The position numbers and the translations under genes are program-made. A DNA stretch of 64,000 nt, taken from the NCBI RefSeq assembly GCF_916618885.1, contig NZ_CAKAKH010000001.1, forward strand, positions 1,178,001 to 1,242,000. The letters are read 5' to 3'. Shown piece by piece: positions 47,129 through 55,552 of the stretch. This DNA comes from Marinilactibacillus sp. Marseille-P9653. GTDB taxonomy: Bacteria; Bacillota; Bacilli; Lactobacillales; Carnobacteriaceae_A. Each line of letters begins with the position of its first letter. Positions within the stretch are counted from its first letter, which is position 1. A model generated the notes under the pieces. That model was not told where the DNA came from. It was given only the letters and a program-made list of their open reading frames with translations, and ran no database searches.

Positions 47129-47677
47129 ATGAAACGAGTGCTAGAAGAAAAGGTAGAACACGATTTTTTCTTTGTACATGACTCGATCGTGTTCGGAGCG
47201 ATAAAGAAAATCGGAATTCGCTACGATCATACAAATTACGATGATTTTGTACAGATTGGTCGAATAAAGTTAGTGAATGCTTATCAGGAATTCCCAAAAG
47301 ACTTACATGAAGAAGCTTATTTTTATCAATTCACAGGTTATGCTTACCGGAAAGTTTACTGGGGACTGATGGATCAAATTAGAAAAGATCAACGGATTAA
47401 TGAAAGAGAAGACGGGCTACCCGAATCCTTTGAAGAATGGGGAACGGATGAATATCAAATTTTTGATCAGGATGTCGTGATCTGGCAGTTGTTTTATTCT
47501 ATGTTGAGATGTCTAACAAAGAAAGAGCAGCGGTACTTAAAAGATCTCGTATTCAACCAACTGTCAATCACAGAGATTGCTGCGAAATATGGCGTAAGCA
47601 GAAAAACAGTCTATGTATGGAAAAAACAAGTCGCAAAAAAACTGGCTCATTACGAGTCAGTATTAAAAAATAGATAA
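47129..47677 (+). CDS. ComX/SigH-like alternative sigma factor
   Basis: The 182-residue protein looks like a short sigma-70 factor: region 2 at about 25-95 (YDDFVQIGRIKLVNAY and AYRKVYWGLMDQIRKD) and a region 4 helix-turn-helix at the end (LSITEIAAKYGVSRKTVYVWKK). Its size and sequence style fit the ComX/SigX and SigH-like factors of Lactobacillales that drive competence genes. GGAGGAGA precedes the ATG. The amidase gene starts 12 bases after its stop, so the two are in one operon. The regulon is not known; the competence link is inference. Confidence 0.7.
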   Translation: MKRVLEEKVEHDFFFVHDSIVFGAIKKIGIRYDHTNYDDFVQIGRIKLVNAYQEFPKDLHEEAYFYQFTGYAYRKVYWGLMDQIRKDQRINEREDGLPESFEEWGTDEYQIFDQDVVIWQLFYSMLRCLTKKEQRYLKDLVFNQLSITEIAAKYGVSRKTVYVWKKQVAKKLAHYESVLKNR

Positions 47678-47688
47678 GGAGAATGAAA

Positions 47689-48507
47689 ATGAGCAAATCA
47701 ATTATCATTGATGCAGGACACGGTGGAAAAGATCCGGGAGCCATTGGATTCAATGAAAAGGAAAAAGACTGGGCATTAGAAATGAGCCGCTACCAGTTCC
47801 GTCGTTTAAAAGCCTTAGGGGCGAAAGTAGCGCTGACGAGAAAAGAAGATACCACTTTGACACCTACAGAGCGCGTTGCAAGAATCAAAAATCAGTATGA
47901 CGTTTGCCTATCAAACCACTGGAACGCGTTTGATGGTAGTGCAAGGGGAATTGAAACCATTCATTCGGTCAAGGCGAAATCGACATTTGCGAAAGACTTG
48001 GCTGATCGGTTAGCGAGTTACACTCAGTTGCCGCTCAGAAGAGTTTTTAGTAGAGCCATCAACCCAGGTGTGGATTACTATTTTCTGCATAGACTGACCG
48101 GCAGAACAGAGACGGTGATTATTGAATACGGCTTTATTGATCATCCAATGGATCATGCTTACTACAAAAATCAAAAACAGTTTTATACAGCAGCTGAAGC
48201 GGTGATCGCAAGTGTTTGTCAGAAAATTGGTATTCCATACCAAGAACCAGACGAAGAATCTGTAAAAAAGCCAAAAAATCGTTCACAGCAAATGAAATTA
48301 GAAAGCATTTATGACGGAAAGCTTCGGTTTTATAATCAACCAAGCTGGAAAGATGCGGATGTCTTTGGATACCTCGAGATCGGTCAAGGCTTTCCTAAAG
48401 TGATTGAAAAAATAACTGTGGGTAAAGGTGAACAATTTAAAGTAGAGAATTCCAAAGGAGAAACCTTCTATATTACGGCGCATCCTAAGTATGTAAAAGT
48501 CAGTTAA
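47689..48507 (+). CDS. N-acetylmuramoyl-L-alanine amidase (Amidase_3)
   Basis: The enzyme cuts the bond between muramic acid and the peptide of peptidoglycan. The 272-residue protein has the zinc-binding motif IIIDAGHGGKDPGA, an SNHWNAF segment with the second histidine, and VIIEYGFIDHPMD with the catalytic glutamate. Domain ends near 185; the last 75 residues form an SH3-like binding tail (LRFYNQPSWKDADVFGYLEIGQGF). There is no signal peptide, which is odd for a wall enzyme and recalls phage or competence lysins. ATG 47689 is chosen because AAGGAG at 47676-47681 fits it better than ATG 47683. Confidence 0.88.
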   Translation: MSKSIIIDAGHGGKDPGAIGFNEKEKDWALEMSRYQFRRLKALGAKVALTRKEDTTLTPTERVARIKNQYDVCLSNHWNAFDGSARGIETIHSVKAKSTFAKDLADRLASYTQLPLRRVFSRAINPGVDYYFLHRLTGRTETVIIEYGFIDHPMDHAYYKNQKQFYTAAEAVIASVCQKIGIPYQEPDEESVKKPKNRSQQMKLESIYDGKLRFYNQPSWKDADVFGYLEIGQGFPKVIEKITVGKGEQFKVENSKGETFYITAHPKYVKVS

Positions 48508-48512
48508 GAATA

Positions 48513-48548
48513 AGCCAGCTCTCACTCTAATATTTGTGAGAGCTGGCT
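48513..48548. terminator. Bidirectional terminator between amidase and ComK-like genes
   Basis: AGCCAGCTCTCAC pairs perfectly with GTGAGAGCTGGCT around a ten-base AT loop. It lies between convergent genes. Confidence 0.85.
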
Positions 48549-48554
48549 ATTGAT

Positions 48555-49418
48555 TTATTCGTGGACTTCATCTTCTTCGTCTTCTAAATCTTTAATATAT
48601 AAATAGTCCATTTCATGTTCTTCAAGTACATCCTCTTCTATCCCTAAAGCACTCATTGCAATATTCTTGGATACTGTATAAATCATTTTAAGGAACCAAG
48701 GGAGTGGGTAGATCCGTTTGAACTTATATGTATTTTTTTCAACGATTCTCGAAATCATACTATTCGGATTGAGATCAGTTGATGAACCAAACATTCGCTG
48801 CATATCTATGGCAAGCTGTTGCTGGATATAGACCATCGCTGCCGCATTATCCATCATATTTTTAATGGGGCCAACTTTCATTTCGATAATCAATTCATGG
48901 TCAGGATGAATATGAATGTACGTTTGATCTCCAACGGTTTCCATATTATAAATATGGTGGAGGCCGATCCAGTTAACGTGGTCTTTTGAGGGACCTTTTT
49001 CTGGTCCAAACTGAATATTGCCTAGTACATATGGAACTTTCTTTTTAATGCCAATCATCTTTCCTAGAATACTAATAATGTCATAGGAAGTATTCAATTT
49101 GAAGTATCGTTTGATAATTTTTGTAGTGGTTTCTTCTGATTTGAAGACAGCACCATTAGTTTGAAAAATCAAACTATTATAAGGCGTATCAGGATGTTTG
49201 GAGAGATCGTATAAGTAATAAGAATCATCATTGATCCATATTTTCTTTCTGGGGAGTGCTTCGTCTATGTAAGTCATGATAGAGTCTTTACTAATAGCAT
49301 GTGGTGAATAAGTAGCTTGGTAATATGAAAAATCTTCGTTAACCAGATGTGGCGTTTGACCGTAATCATTATTCAATACTTTTCCTATCTTTTCAAATGC
49401 TTTTTGTGTTTGACGCAT
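48555..49418 (-). CDS. ComK-like protein
   Basis: The 287-residue protein is longer than Bacillus ComK (about 190), but its central part follows that family: KKVPYVLGNIQFGPEKG, then VNWIGLHHIYNMETVGDQ and the LIIEMKVGPIKNMMDNAAAM region line up with the ComK core, including the WISHxH-like WIGLHHI motif. ComK is a DNA-binding activator of competence genes in Bacillus, and homologues occur in some Lactobacillales. The C-terminal tail is acidic (EDEEDEVHE). It faces the sigma factor-amidase operon across a shared terminator. The call rests on recalled similarity. Confidence 0.6.
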   Translation of the reverse strand: MRQTQKAFEKIGKVLNNDYGQTPHLVNEDFSYYQATYSPHAISKDSIMTYIDEALPRKKIWINDDSYYLYDLSKHPDTPYNSLIFQTNGAVFKSEETTTKIIKRYFKLNTSYDIISILGKMIGIKKKVPYVLGNIQFGPEKGPSKDHVNWIGLHHIYNMETVGDQTYIHIHPDHELIIEMKVGPIKNMMDNAAAMVYIQQQLAIDMQRMFGSSTDLNPNSMISRIVEKNTYKFKRIYPLPWFLKMIYTVSKNIAMSALGIEEDVLEEHEMDYLYIKDLEDEEDEVHE

Positions 49419-50013
49419 CTACACAAACCCTTTCTATTGAGACCGCTATCATTAAATGGAACGAATGATTTAGCCTGTTTTAATTTTGATAAAGTTAGTA
49501 TACATTAGGACAAGTAAAAATATTGTTAAATTTACAAAATTTACCTTTTTAATATGAATTCGTAACAAAAGACGCATAGAATTAATATATCTCGATACCG
49601 AACTATCATATAAAACGAATATTAATTAAATTTATTATCTGATGTTTTCTGCTAATTTCTACGCGAGTAAAGACTATGCTTTAGGATACGCTGTTTCAGA
49701 AAGTCCAATAGGTTCATTCGTTAAAAGTGAGACTAATCCAATACTATCTAAGGATATGGAAAATGACGTTTCTGGCCCTAGACATAATAGTGTGACTGAT
49801 GGTTTGGATGATGAAACGCTAAATGCCAGAGTACCCATTCTTTAAAAACAACTTTGTATTTTATGTTTTTGAATAAAATCGCTTTGTATCAAGTGATTGT
49901 TGTAATGTAGAAATGAGAAAGAAAGTTTTCACTTATTTTATTCATGATTTTTTTGACTCTCCATACGTAAGCTTGTTACACTCTATAAGACTTAATTTGA
50001 GAGGAAGAATGAC
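49419..50013. other. 595-base region between ComK-like and ABC transporter genes
   Basis: It holds the short GH43 fragment at 49630-49845, and a TTGACT box (49953-49958) with a weak TTACAC -10 box about 17 bases on, which may serve the transporter operon. No other gene is seen. Confidence 0.5.
49630..49845 (+). pseudogene. GH43 glycosidase fragment
   Basis: The frame reads IYYLMFSANFYASKDYALGY, then SPIGSFVKSETNPILSKD and VSGPRHNSV before ending at 49845. This matches the third and fourth blades of GH43 arabinanase/xylosidase proteins (YYLFYSAN and SGPGHNSV). The rest of the gene is missing on both sides and no ribosome site is present. It is a decayed remnant. Confidence 0.65.
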
Positions 50014-50883
50014 ATGAAACGAACCATTCAATCACTATTAACCTTATCACTAGGTAGCAGTCTACTACTAGCAGCTTGCTCGAATGACTCAACTGAAGAA
50101 ACAGCGACTACAACAACTGAAGATACTTCTTGGAGTGATATCCAAGAAGCTGGCGTTTTGAAAGCAGCGACTTCCGGAACGTATTTCCCGAATTCCTATC
50201 ACGAAGAAGGCACGAATGTCTTGACGGGCTTTGAGGTAGAAATATTGCGAGAAATCGGTGAGCGACTAGACGTTGAGGTGGAATTCACTGAGATGGGTGT
50301 TGACGGTATGCTAACGTCACTAAATAGTGAACAAATCGATATTGCGGCTTTGAGCATCAGTCATGCTGGAGAAAATGCGGACAAATTCAATTATTCAGAA
50401 CCGTATAAATACACTTATATGTCGATGATCGTTAGAGAAGATGATAATTCAGGTATCGAAACGATGGAAGACCTTGAAGGTAAGCGAGCTGCCGGAGCGG
50501 CTACGACTTCTTATATGAAAATTGCTGAACAGTTCGGCGCAGAACTGGTCATTTACGACAATGCGACAAACGATCAGTATCTTAATGACGTAGCGAATGG
50601 ACGGACGGATTTAATCATCAACGATTATTATGGTCAGACAATGGCATTAACTGCTTTTCCAGAAATTCCAATCAAGATTCAAGAAAACTTATTCTTTAAT
50701 CCAAGTTATACCAACTTTTCGATGAAACTTGGAAAAGACACGTTAACCGAAGAAGTAGATAAAGCTTTAGAAGAAATGCATTCTGATGGGACTCTAAGTG
50801 CATTGTCTGAAGAATTTTATCAAGGGGAAGACGTATCTGTAGAAGTTGATATGGATATACCTACGTACGAGATTGAGGAGTAA
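50014..50883 (+). CDS. Amino-acid ABC transporter substrate-binding lipoprotein
   Basis: The 289-residue protein has a lipoprotein signal with lipobox LLLAACSN (Cys22), an acidic linker, and an SBP_bac_3 domain: FPNSYHEEGTNVLTGFEVEI, then VEFTEMGVDGMLTSLNSEQIDI and AALSISHAGENADKFNYSEPY, the region that binds the ligand. It is anchored outside the cell and probably binds a polar amino acid. The permease gene begins two bases after its stop. No ATPase gene is nearby. Confidence 0.9.
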   Translation: MKRTIQSLLTLSLGSSLLLAACSNDSTEETATTTTEDTSWSDIQEAGVLKAATSGTYFPNSYHEEGTNVLTGFEVEILREIGERLDVEVEFTEMGVDGMLTSLNSEQIDIAALSISHAGENADKFNYSEPYKYTYMSMIVREDDNSGIETMEDLEGKRAAGAATTSYMKIAEQFGAELVIYDNATNDQYLNDVANGRTDLIINDYYGQTMALTAFPEIPIKIQENLFFNPSYTNFSMKLGKDTLTEEVDKALEEMHSDGTLSALSEEFYQGEDVSVEVDMDIPTYEIEE

Positions 50884-50885
50884 GT

Positions 50886-51572
50886 ATGGGAAACATCGAA
50901 TGGCAATACATTTTTGATCCTGAGCTTGCTTGGGAATCTCTACCTTTCTTGATCAGTGGTATCCCAAATACGTTAATTATCGCGATTATTAGTACGTTTT
51001 TAGGGCTGATTATCGGATTAGGATTGACGGTTATGCGTCTGTCGGAGATGAAACTATTAAACTTTCTGGCTAAGGTGTACGTTTCATTTATGCGCGGAAC
51101 CCCAGCGCTCGTCTTTCTTTTTCTGATTTATTTTGGACTACCATTCGTCAATATCCAGTTTGAAGCCATGACAGCTGCGATTATCTGCTTCAGCTTGAAC
51201 TCAGCGGCCTATATTTCTGAAATTTTGAGATCCGCTGTATCCTCCGTTGATCACGGCCAATGGGAAGCCGCAAAAGCGCTAGGTTTAGGAAAAGGCATCA
51301 CATTTCGGGCAATCATTATCCCGCAAGCAACGCGAATCGCTCTGCCACCACTTGGTAACGTGTTGATCGATGTGATTAAAGGAACCTCTCTAGCGGCGAT
51401 GATCACCGTCAATGAAATCTTCCAGAACGCTCGCATTGTCGGAGGCAGAGAATTCGATTACATGACCATGTACATTATGGTCGCCCTCATTTACTGGCTG
51501 ATTTGCAGCATCTTCAGCTACTTCCAGACCTATCTAGAAGTTATTTCTTCAAGATACGTCATCCAAAAATAA
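50886..51572 (+). CDS. Amino-acid ABC transporter permease
   Basis: The 228-residue membrane protein has about five segments and the HisM-type signature: SGIPNTLIIAIISTFLG, MRGTPALVFLFLIY and the EAA loop EAAKALGLGKGITF. It forms the channel for the lipoprotein just upstream. A third gene for the ATP-binding subunit is expected but is absent, so the transporter must borrow an ATPase encoded elsewhere. A terminator follows at 51579. Confidence 0.92.
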   Translation: MGNIEWQYIFDPELAWESLPFLISGIPNTLIIAIISTFLGLIIGLGLTVMRLSEMKLLNFLAKVYVSFMRGTPALVFLFLIYFGLPFVNIQFEAMTAAIICFSLNSAAYISEILRSAVSSVDHGQWEAAKALGLGKGITFRAIIIPQATRIALPPLGNVLIDVIKGTSLAAMITVNEIFQNARIVGGREFDYMTMYIMVALIYWLICSIFSYFQTYLEVISSRYVIQK

Positions 51573-51578
51573 GTATTA

Positions 51579-51626
51579 CCAACCCTGAATCCGGATAAAA
51601 TATCTGGTAAAAGGGTTGGTTTTTTA
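51579..51626 (+). terminator. Terminator after the permease gene
   Basis: CCAACCCT pairs with AGGGTTGG around an internal stem-loop and is followed by six T residues. Confidence 0.8.
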
Positions 51627-51656
51627 ATACACTTAAATAGAAGGAGTGGTCACGCT

Positions 51657-52268
51657 ATGATAGATAAAAAAACCTTTTTAACTTTAGCTGGAACGGTTTT
51701 AATGCTCTTGAGCACAACCGGTTGCGCAGATTCAACGGATGAAAAAACCACCCAACCAAATGTTGCGGAACAAGCAGAGTCAGATGATTCAAAGGCTTCA
51801 GAAGGAAAAACCTATTCAGAGTTTGAAGAAGATCAGGAAGAACCAGAAGAGTCAAAAGACATTTTAGCAAAGTACTCTAATGACGAAATTGAATACGCTC
51901 GTATCTGGTTACAGCTCGGACCAAATCAAGAAATCAGTGAATTGTATGTGCAACGCTTTCCAGCTGGAACACTGGTGAATCCAAATGACGAAAATAGCGC
52001 AGTCTACCCAGACGATGTTGTACAGTTATCTGGAAGTCGACTTGTTGACGGATCTGTGACCTATTCAAGTAACGGAAACGGTACAATCAATGTTTACAAG
52101 GTTCCTTACCGTTGGGAAACAACAATGTCTGAAGTAGAAGTCGTCGATGGTGTTAGTGTTTATACTCAGGATTTACTGGATGAGGCTGAAGTGGTCAGTG
52201 TGGATGTTGGAGAAGATGCGTCTGTAGTTGAATTGATTGAACTAGAAAGAATGACTGAAAATAATTAA
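51657..52268 (+). CDS. Lipoprotein of unknown function
   Basis: The 203-residue protein has a lipobox in LLSTTGCADS (Cys about 23), a Glu/Asp/Ser-rich linker to about 68, and a folded part starting ILAKYSNDEIEYARIWLQLG. This part, with YPDDVVQLSGSRLVDGSVTYSS, resembles small lipoproteins of Firmicutes that I cannot name. GGAG lies before ATG 51657. No catalytic motif is visible. A downstream small membrane protein gene follows by 42 bases. Confidence 0.75.
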   Translation: MIDKKTFLTLAGTVLMLLSTTGCADSTDEKTTQPNVAEQAESDDSKASEGKTYSEFEEDQEEPEESKDILAKYSNDEIEYARIWLQLGPNQEISELYVQRFPAGTLVNPNDENSAVYPDDVVQLSGSRLVDGSVTYSSNGNGTINVYKVPYRWETTMSEVEVVDGVSVYTQDLLDEAEVVSVDVGEDASVVELIELERMTENN

Positions 52269-52293
52269 GATAATTTGAACCTGTTCTGATAAA

Positions 52294-52311
52294 CTCCTCT
52301 TATAGAGGAGG
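52294..52311 (+). promoter_or_regulatory. Hairpin that hides a ribosome site
   Basis: CTCCTCT (52294-52300) can pair with AGAGGAG (52304-52310) over a three-base loop. AGAGGAGG is the ribosome site of the small membrane protein. The hairpin would limit its translation. Confidence 0.5.
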
Positions 52312-52625
52312 TGAGTGTTATAAATTGGGTCAAATCAATACCGGCAAGTATAAAGTGGATTATTGCGGGGGCGTTATTGCTTTTGCTTAGCTATGTGATC
52401 ACCATGTCTATACAGTTCGAGTTTGCCGTCCTAGTCAACTATATGACGTTTGGCTTAACTGTACTAGCCATCATTTTATCCGGGACAGCAGTGAGTGGAG
52501 ACAGAATGCGCGCGAATATCAGTAGCCGTGCAGGTAGAACGCTTGATACGTTGAAGTATTCTAAATTCGTTTTACTATTTGCAGTACCGTTTTACATAAT
52601 GTTTGTGGTTTTGGAGTTTATTTAA
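52311..52625 (+). CDS. Small membrane protein, DUF3899-like
   Basis: The product of about 104 residues has three membrane segments (WIIAGALLLLLSYVI, a second with FGLTVLAIILSG, and a third near the end, FVLLFAVPFYIMFVVLEF). This layout suits DUF3899-type proteins of Firmicutes; that name is from memory. The start is not certain: GTG 52311 sits at the end of the AGGAGG box itself, too close for normal initiation, and the next in-frame codon at ideal spacing is ATA 52320. It is cotranscribed with the lipoprotein upstream or has its own leader with a ribosome-hiding hairpin. Confidence 0.6.
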   Translation: MSVINWVKSIPASIKWIIAGALLLLLSYVITMSIQFEFAVLVNYMTFGLTVLAIILSGTAVSGDRMRANISSRAGRTLDTLKYSKFVLLFAVPFYIMFVVLEFI

Positions 52626-52714
52626 ACTTCGTAAATTTCAAGTTTAAGTTAGTCACCTAGTTAAAAAAGATATTTGACCTTAATTGTTAGTAGGTTGTTG
52701 AAGGATATAGTCGT

Positions 52715-53905
52715 CATTTCTTTAGCACTAACGTGCTTAGACCACTTGGGACAACAAGCGTAGAGCATTGGCAAAACAGTCATGAGGGGTTTTATAGCCA
52801 AGTATTTTCCGAGGATAGTCATTCATCCATTGTTGTATTCTCAAGCACTGAGTTTCACTAAAATGACTGATAGCTTTACCTTTTGGAATAAATCGGCGGA
52901 TAAATTTATGCTGGTTCTCGCTTGTGCCTCTTTCCCACGAAGCATACGGATGACTAAAATACACTTCAAGTGTCTCTTTCAGCGCTTCGTGAAGCCCTGC
53001 AAACTCAGATCCATTATCCGAGGTGATGGTCTTAAATACTTTAGAAAAGGTATCGCCGGCTTTAAGCCGTAATTGTTGGATTGCCTGATCAACGGATTCT
53101 TTATCTTTACCTCTGAGCTTAAGGATGATTTCAAAGCGTGTTTGACGTTCAACTAACGTCAATAAAACCGAATCGGTTTTCACTTTATTTCCGACAACTG
53201 TATCGATTTCCCAGTGTCCAAAAGTCTGTCTATTATCAATTTCTGGAGGTCTTTGTTCAATAGATTGGCCTAAAATCCGTTTGTTTGTTCGTCCTCTATA
53301 AGAAGTGTCTTTTGGTTTTCGTGATAGTTTTTCAAGTAGATCCATATTCTTGGTTCTCATGATACCTTTGTCAATCCATCCATAAAGAGTCGTTGTACAA
53401 GGAATAATAGAAGAGTCAAACAAGTCATGTGTTTTAGCAAAACCAATGACCACGTCCGGAGACCACTTTTCTAGTATCAATTTATCATCTGCCCACTCAA
53501 TAAATGCATCCGTGTCAGCCCATTTTGGCCGACGGCCACAGTTCAATCGAAGCCTATCGTAAGCTGCTTGTCCGGTATCGGGATCGTAGATAGTCGTATA
53601 GTAATCATAAACTTTGCCGTTTTGCTTTTGGCGTTTAAGTTGAGTGATAGTTCCACGATGGATTTCACTATTGATGGTTTGCGGGACACGTCCCAGTGCA
53701 TTCGCAATTTGACGATTGGAGTAGTTCTCAGTTTTTAAAATAGCAATTTGAGACCGTTCTGAATAAGATAAGTGTTTTCCCTTACGTGCTGATGTGTTAT
53801 CGTTAGAGTGCGTCATGTGAATTCATCCTGTCTATTGAGAGTTAGCGGTAACTTCAATATAACATGAAATTCACATGGCGTTTTTTGTAGGTTAGCCTAA
53901 GTGGC
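52715..53905 (-). mobile_element. IS30-family insertion sequence
   Basis: A single IS30 transposase gene on the minus strand is flanked by short palindromic segments: TAGCACTAACGTGCTTAG near 52721-52739 on the left and GTTAGCCTAAGTGGCTAAC near 53891-53910 on the right. These probably lie at or in the element ends, but no clean terminal repeat or target duplication could be fixed, so both limits are approximate (about 20 bases). Confidence 0.7.
52737..53816 (-). CDS. IS30-family transposase
   Basis: The 359-residue DDE transposase has an N-terminal helix-turn-helix (SYSERSQIAILKTENYSNRQ) and a core with HWEIDTVVG, TSDNGSEFAGL and GTSENQHKFIRRFIPKG, which carry the D, D and E of the active site. 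The frame is complete and the copy may be active. It lies next to a truncated sulfatase-modifying-enzyme gene at 53982-54125. Confidence 0.93.
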   Translation of the reverse strand: MTHSNDNTSARKGKHLSYSERSQIAILKTENYSNRQIANALGRVPQTINSEIHRGTITQLKRQKQNGKVYDYYTTIYDPDTGQAAYDRLRLNCGRRPKWADTDAFIEWADDKLILEKWSPDVVIGFAKTHDLFDSSIIPCTTTLYGWIDKGIMRTKNMDLLEKLSRKPKDTSYRGRTNKRILGQSIEQRPPEIDNRQTFGHWEIDTVVGNKVKTDSVLLTLVERQTRFEIILKLRGKDKESVDQAIQQLRLKAGDTFSKVFKTITSDNGSEFAGLHEALKETLEVYFSHPYASWERGTSENQHKFIRRFIPKGKAISHFSETQCLRIQQWMNDYPRKILGYKTPHDCFANALRLLSQVV

Positions 53906-53981
53906 TAACTTCATTATAAAATCCAGCTTTATTTAAACTTATTGGAAAAAGTTGGACTCTACTGGAATGGAAATATACTGA

Positions 53982-54125
53982 CTTATTCACTGTATAACCT
54001 TACCAGTTAAAGCCCTTCCTCCAAATGATTTTGGTTTAGATAGAGTATCAGCGAGAACGTCCAACACGCCCGATAGTTCCTCTGGCAATGCTGGATTTAG
54101 ATGTGGGAAATCAGTCATAGCATAA
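53982..54125 (+). pseudogene. Remnant of a formylglycine-generating enzyme (SUMF1/EgtB/PvdO) gene
   Basis: The frame reads TLPVKALPPNDFGL, then jumps to RVSARTSNTPDSSSGNAGFRC and a stop at 54123-54125. The first piece is the xPNxFGLYDM region and the second the TPDSSSGNxGFRC end of FGE-sulfatase family proteins; about 60 residues between them are gone, as is the N-terminus. An internal deletion followed the truncation. The family oxidises a Cys of sulfatases to formylglycine, or works on other substrates. No sulfatase gene is in the window. Confidence 0.7.
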
Positions 54126-54167
54126 ATAAAACCTATCACTCAATCATTTGAGTGGTAGGTTTTTCTT

Positions 54168-54509
54168 TTACCGTAACCAAGTTTTGTCTGTTCCCTCTAG
54201 AGACTGTTTGAATTCCTTTAAAAATGCACCTTCGCCCCAATTATTGATTTTGAGTGCAATGGCTTGGCTACCACCAGAGGGGATAGCAACAAGTTGGATC
54301 TTACCTTCAAACTCTGTAATCATAACGCTTAAGGATACTCTGCTTGAGCCGACGATACTATAGCGCTCATAGACCATCATTGCACTTTGTTCACCGAATC
54401 GGTAACCATCCTCGTAAATTGTTGTTGAGCTGATGTGTTGTGCTAACTCATGCACAACACCAACAAAAGCATTAAAATCTCCCGTCGTTTCATATAAGTA
54501 TTTAGCCAT
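54168..54509 (-). CDS. DUF6054-like protein
   Basis: The 113-residue protein has no signal or membrane segment. It reads MAKYLYETTGDFNAFVGVVH, then MMVYERYSIVGSSRVSLSVM and SGGSQAIALKINNWGEGAFL, which fits my recollection of DUF6054, a family without known function. An AGAGGA sequence precedes ATG 54509. It is a single gene; the hairpin at 54132-54164 beyond its stop (ACCTATCACTCAA with TTGAGTGGTAGGT) probably ends its transcript. Confidence 0.6.
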   Translation of the reverse strand: MAKYLYETTGDFNAFVGVVHELAQHISSTTIYEDGYRFGEQSAMMVYERYSIVGSSRVSLSVMITEFEGKIQLVAIPSGGSQAIALKINNWGEGAFLKEFKQSLEGTDKTWLR

Positions 54510-54685
54510 TTGTCGTCCTCTTTTCTCAAAATGCTATTTAGTACTATCAGTTTATCACTCAACTAGAAAAAACACATGGTACCTGAGGCTTATTATAGCT
54601 ACTTAGGAGAAAGAATGGTATATGATAACCATGATATAAGCAGTAGTTCTTGTACTTATTTTTCAATGAGAAAAGGGGTAAGCAT

Positions 54686-55351
54686 ATGAAAAGTTGGAAA
54701 TGGATGATGTCAGCAGTCGTATTATCGGGTATGTTGGCAGGTTGTTCTGGGAATGATAGTGGAGAATCAACTCAAACAGAAATGGATACAGTGGAGGAAG
54801 CAGAAACAGCAGACACTGATGCAACTGAAACTGAGGAAACAGAATTAACAGATACTTCTGAAACAGATGGCTCATCAGTAAATATGAACGAAACAGAAGA
54901 AGAAACTGGCGAAAGTGTAACAGGTGAATTGGTTCTTTCAAAAGCTTACGAAGAAGCAAGTGCAACAGCGGAAAACAATCCACTTGTGCAACTAGCAGAA
55001 GATTTTTTGGCAGCTAATCCGAATGTTGGCGAAGAAGGTCTATTGAATGTGAGTTATTCAGGACAATGGTACGAAGAGGAAGATCAATTATATGGCGTAT
55101 TTCTTTTAACAAATCGAACCGGGATGATGATCAATGATATGGATTTCAGATTTAGTTGGGCATATGAAGGGCAACCAATCGTAGAAAACCAGGGCATTAA
55201 CTACAGAGAATCTGACATGAATACATTACCTGAAAATGCCTCGATTCTACTGTTGATCCCAGTAGACCCAGCCAAAGAAGAGCTAGTTAAATCAATGAGC
55301 AAATCAGAAGACCTTTATCTTTCCATTAGTCATATTGAAGTTTTGAACTAA
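54686..55351 (+). CDS. Lipoprotein with acidic linker
   Basis: The protein of 221 residues has a lipobox in GMLAGCSG (Cys about 20) and a Glu/Thr/Asp-rich linker to about 80. The C-terminal part (about 85-221), with YSGQWYEEEDQLYGVFLLTNRTG and WAYEGQPIVENQG, is a compact beta-rich domain like those of SLAP or DUF-type extracellular modules; I do not assign a family. The frame is open from 54650, but AAAAGGGG at 54671-54678 fits ATG 54686. A terminator follows. Confidence 0.72.
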   Translation: MKSWKWMMSAVVLSGMLAGCSGNDSGESTQTEMDTVEEAETADTDATETEETELTDTSETDGSSVNMNETEEETGESVTGELVLSKAYEEASATAENNPLVQLAEDFLAANPNVGEEGLLNVSYSGQWYEEEDQLYGVFLLTNRTGMMINDMDFRFSWAYEGQPIVENQGINYRESDMNTLPENASILLLIPVDPAKEELVKSMSKSEDLYLSISHIEVLN

Positions 55352-55368
55352 ATAAAACATAATAGGTT

Positions 55369-55413
55369 AAAAAATCCTTCTAATCTCATAAAAAAGAGAC
55401 AGAAGGATTTTTT
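55369..55413 (+). terminator. Terminator after the lipoprotein gene
   Basis: AAATCCTTCT pairs with AGAAGGATTT around a loop with its own CTC/GAG pairs, and is followed by T7. Confidence 0.85.
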
Positions 55414-55552
55414 TGTACACTAAATAGTAAAAAAGAACATATCAATCATATTTGATAATATGATGAAAGTTAGAATTGCGTTAAAATATTTACTAAATAT
55501 TAGGAAATTTACTAAAGAACATTTGCCTTATTCACTAAGTCATGACATAATT

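Noticed and set aside
52311..52322. Certain use of ATA as a start codon
   Set aside because: Spacing fits but ATA starts are very rare; the start is left as uncertain.
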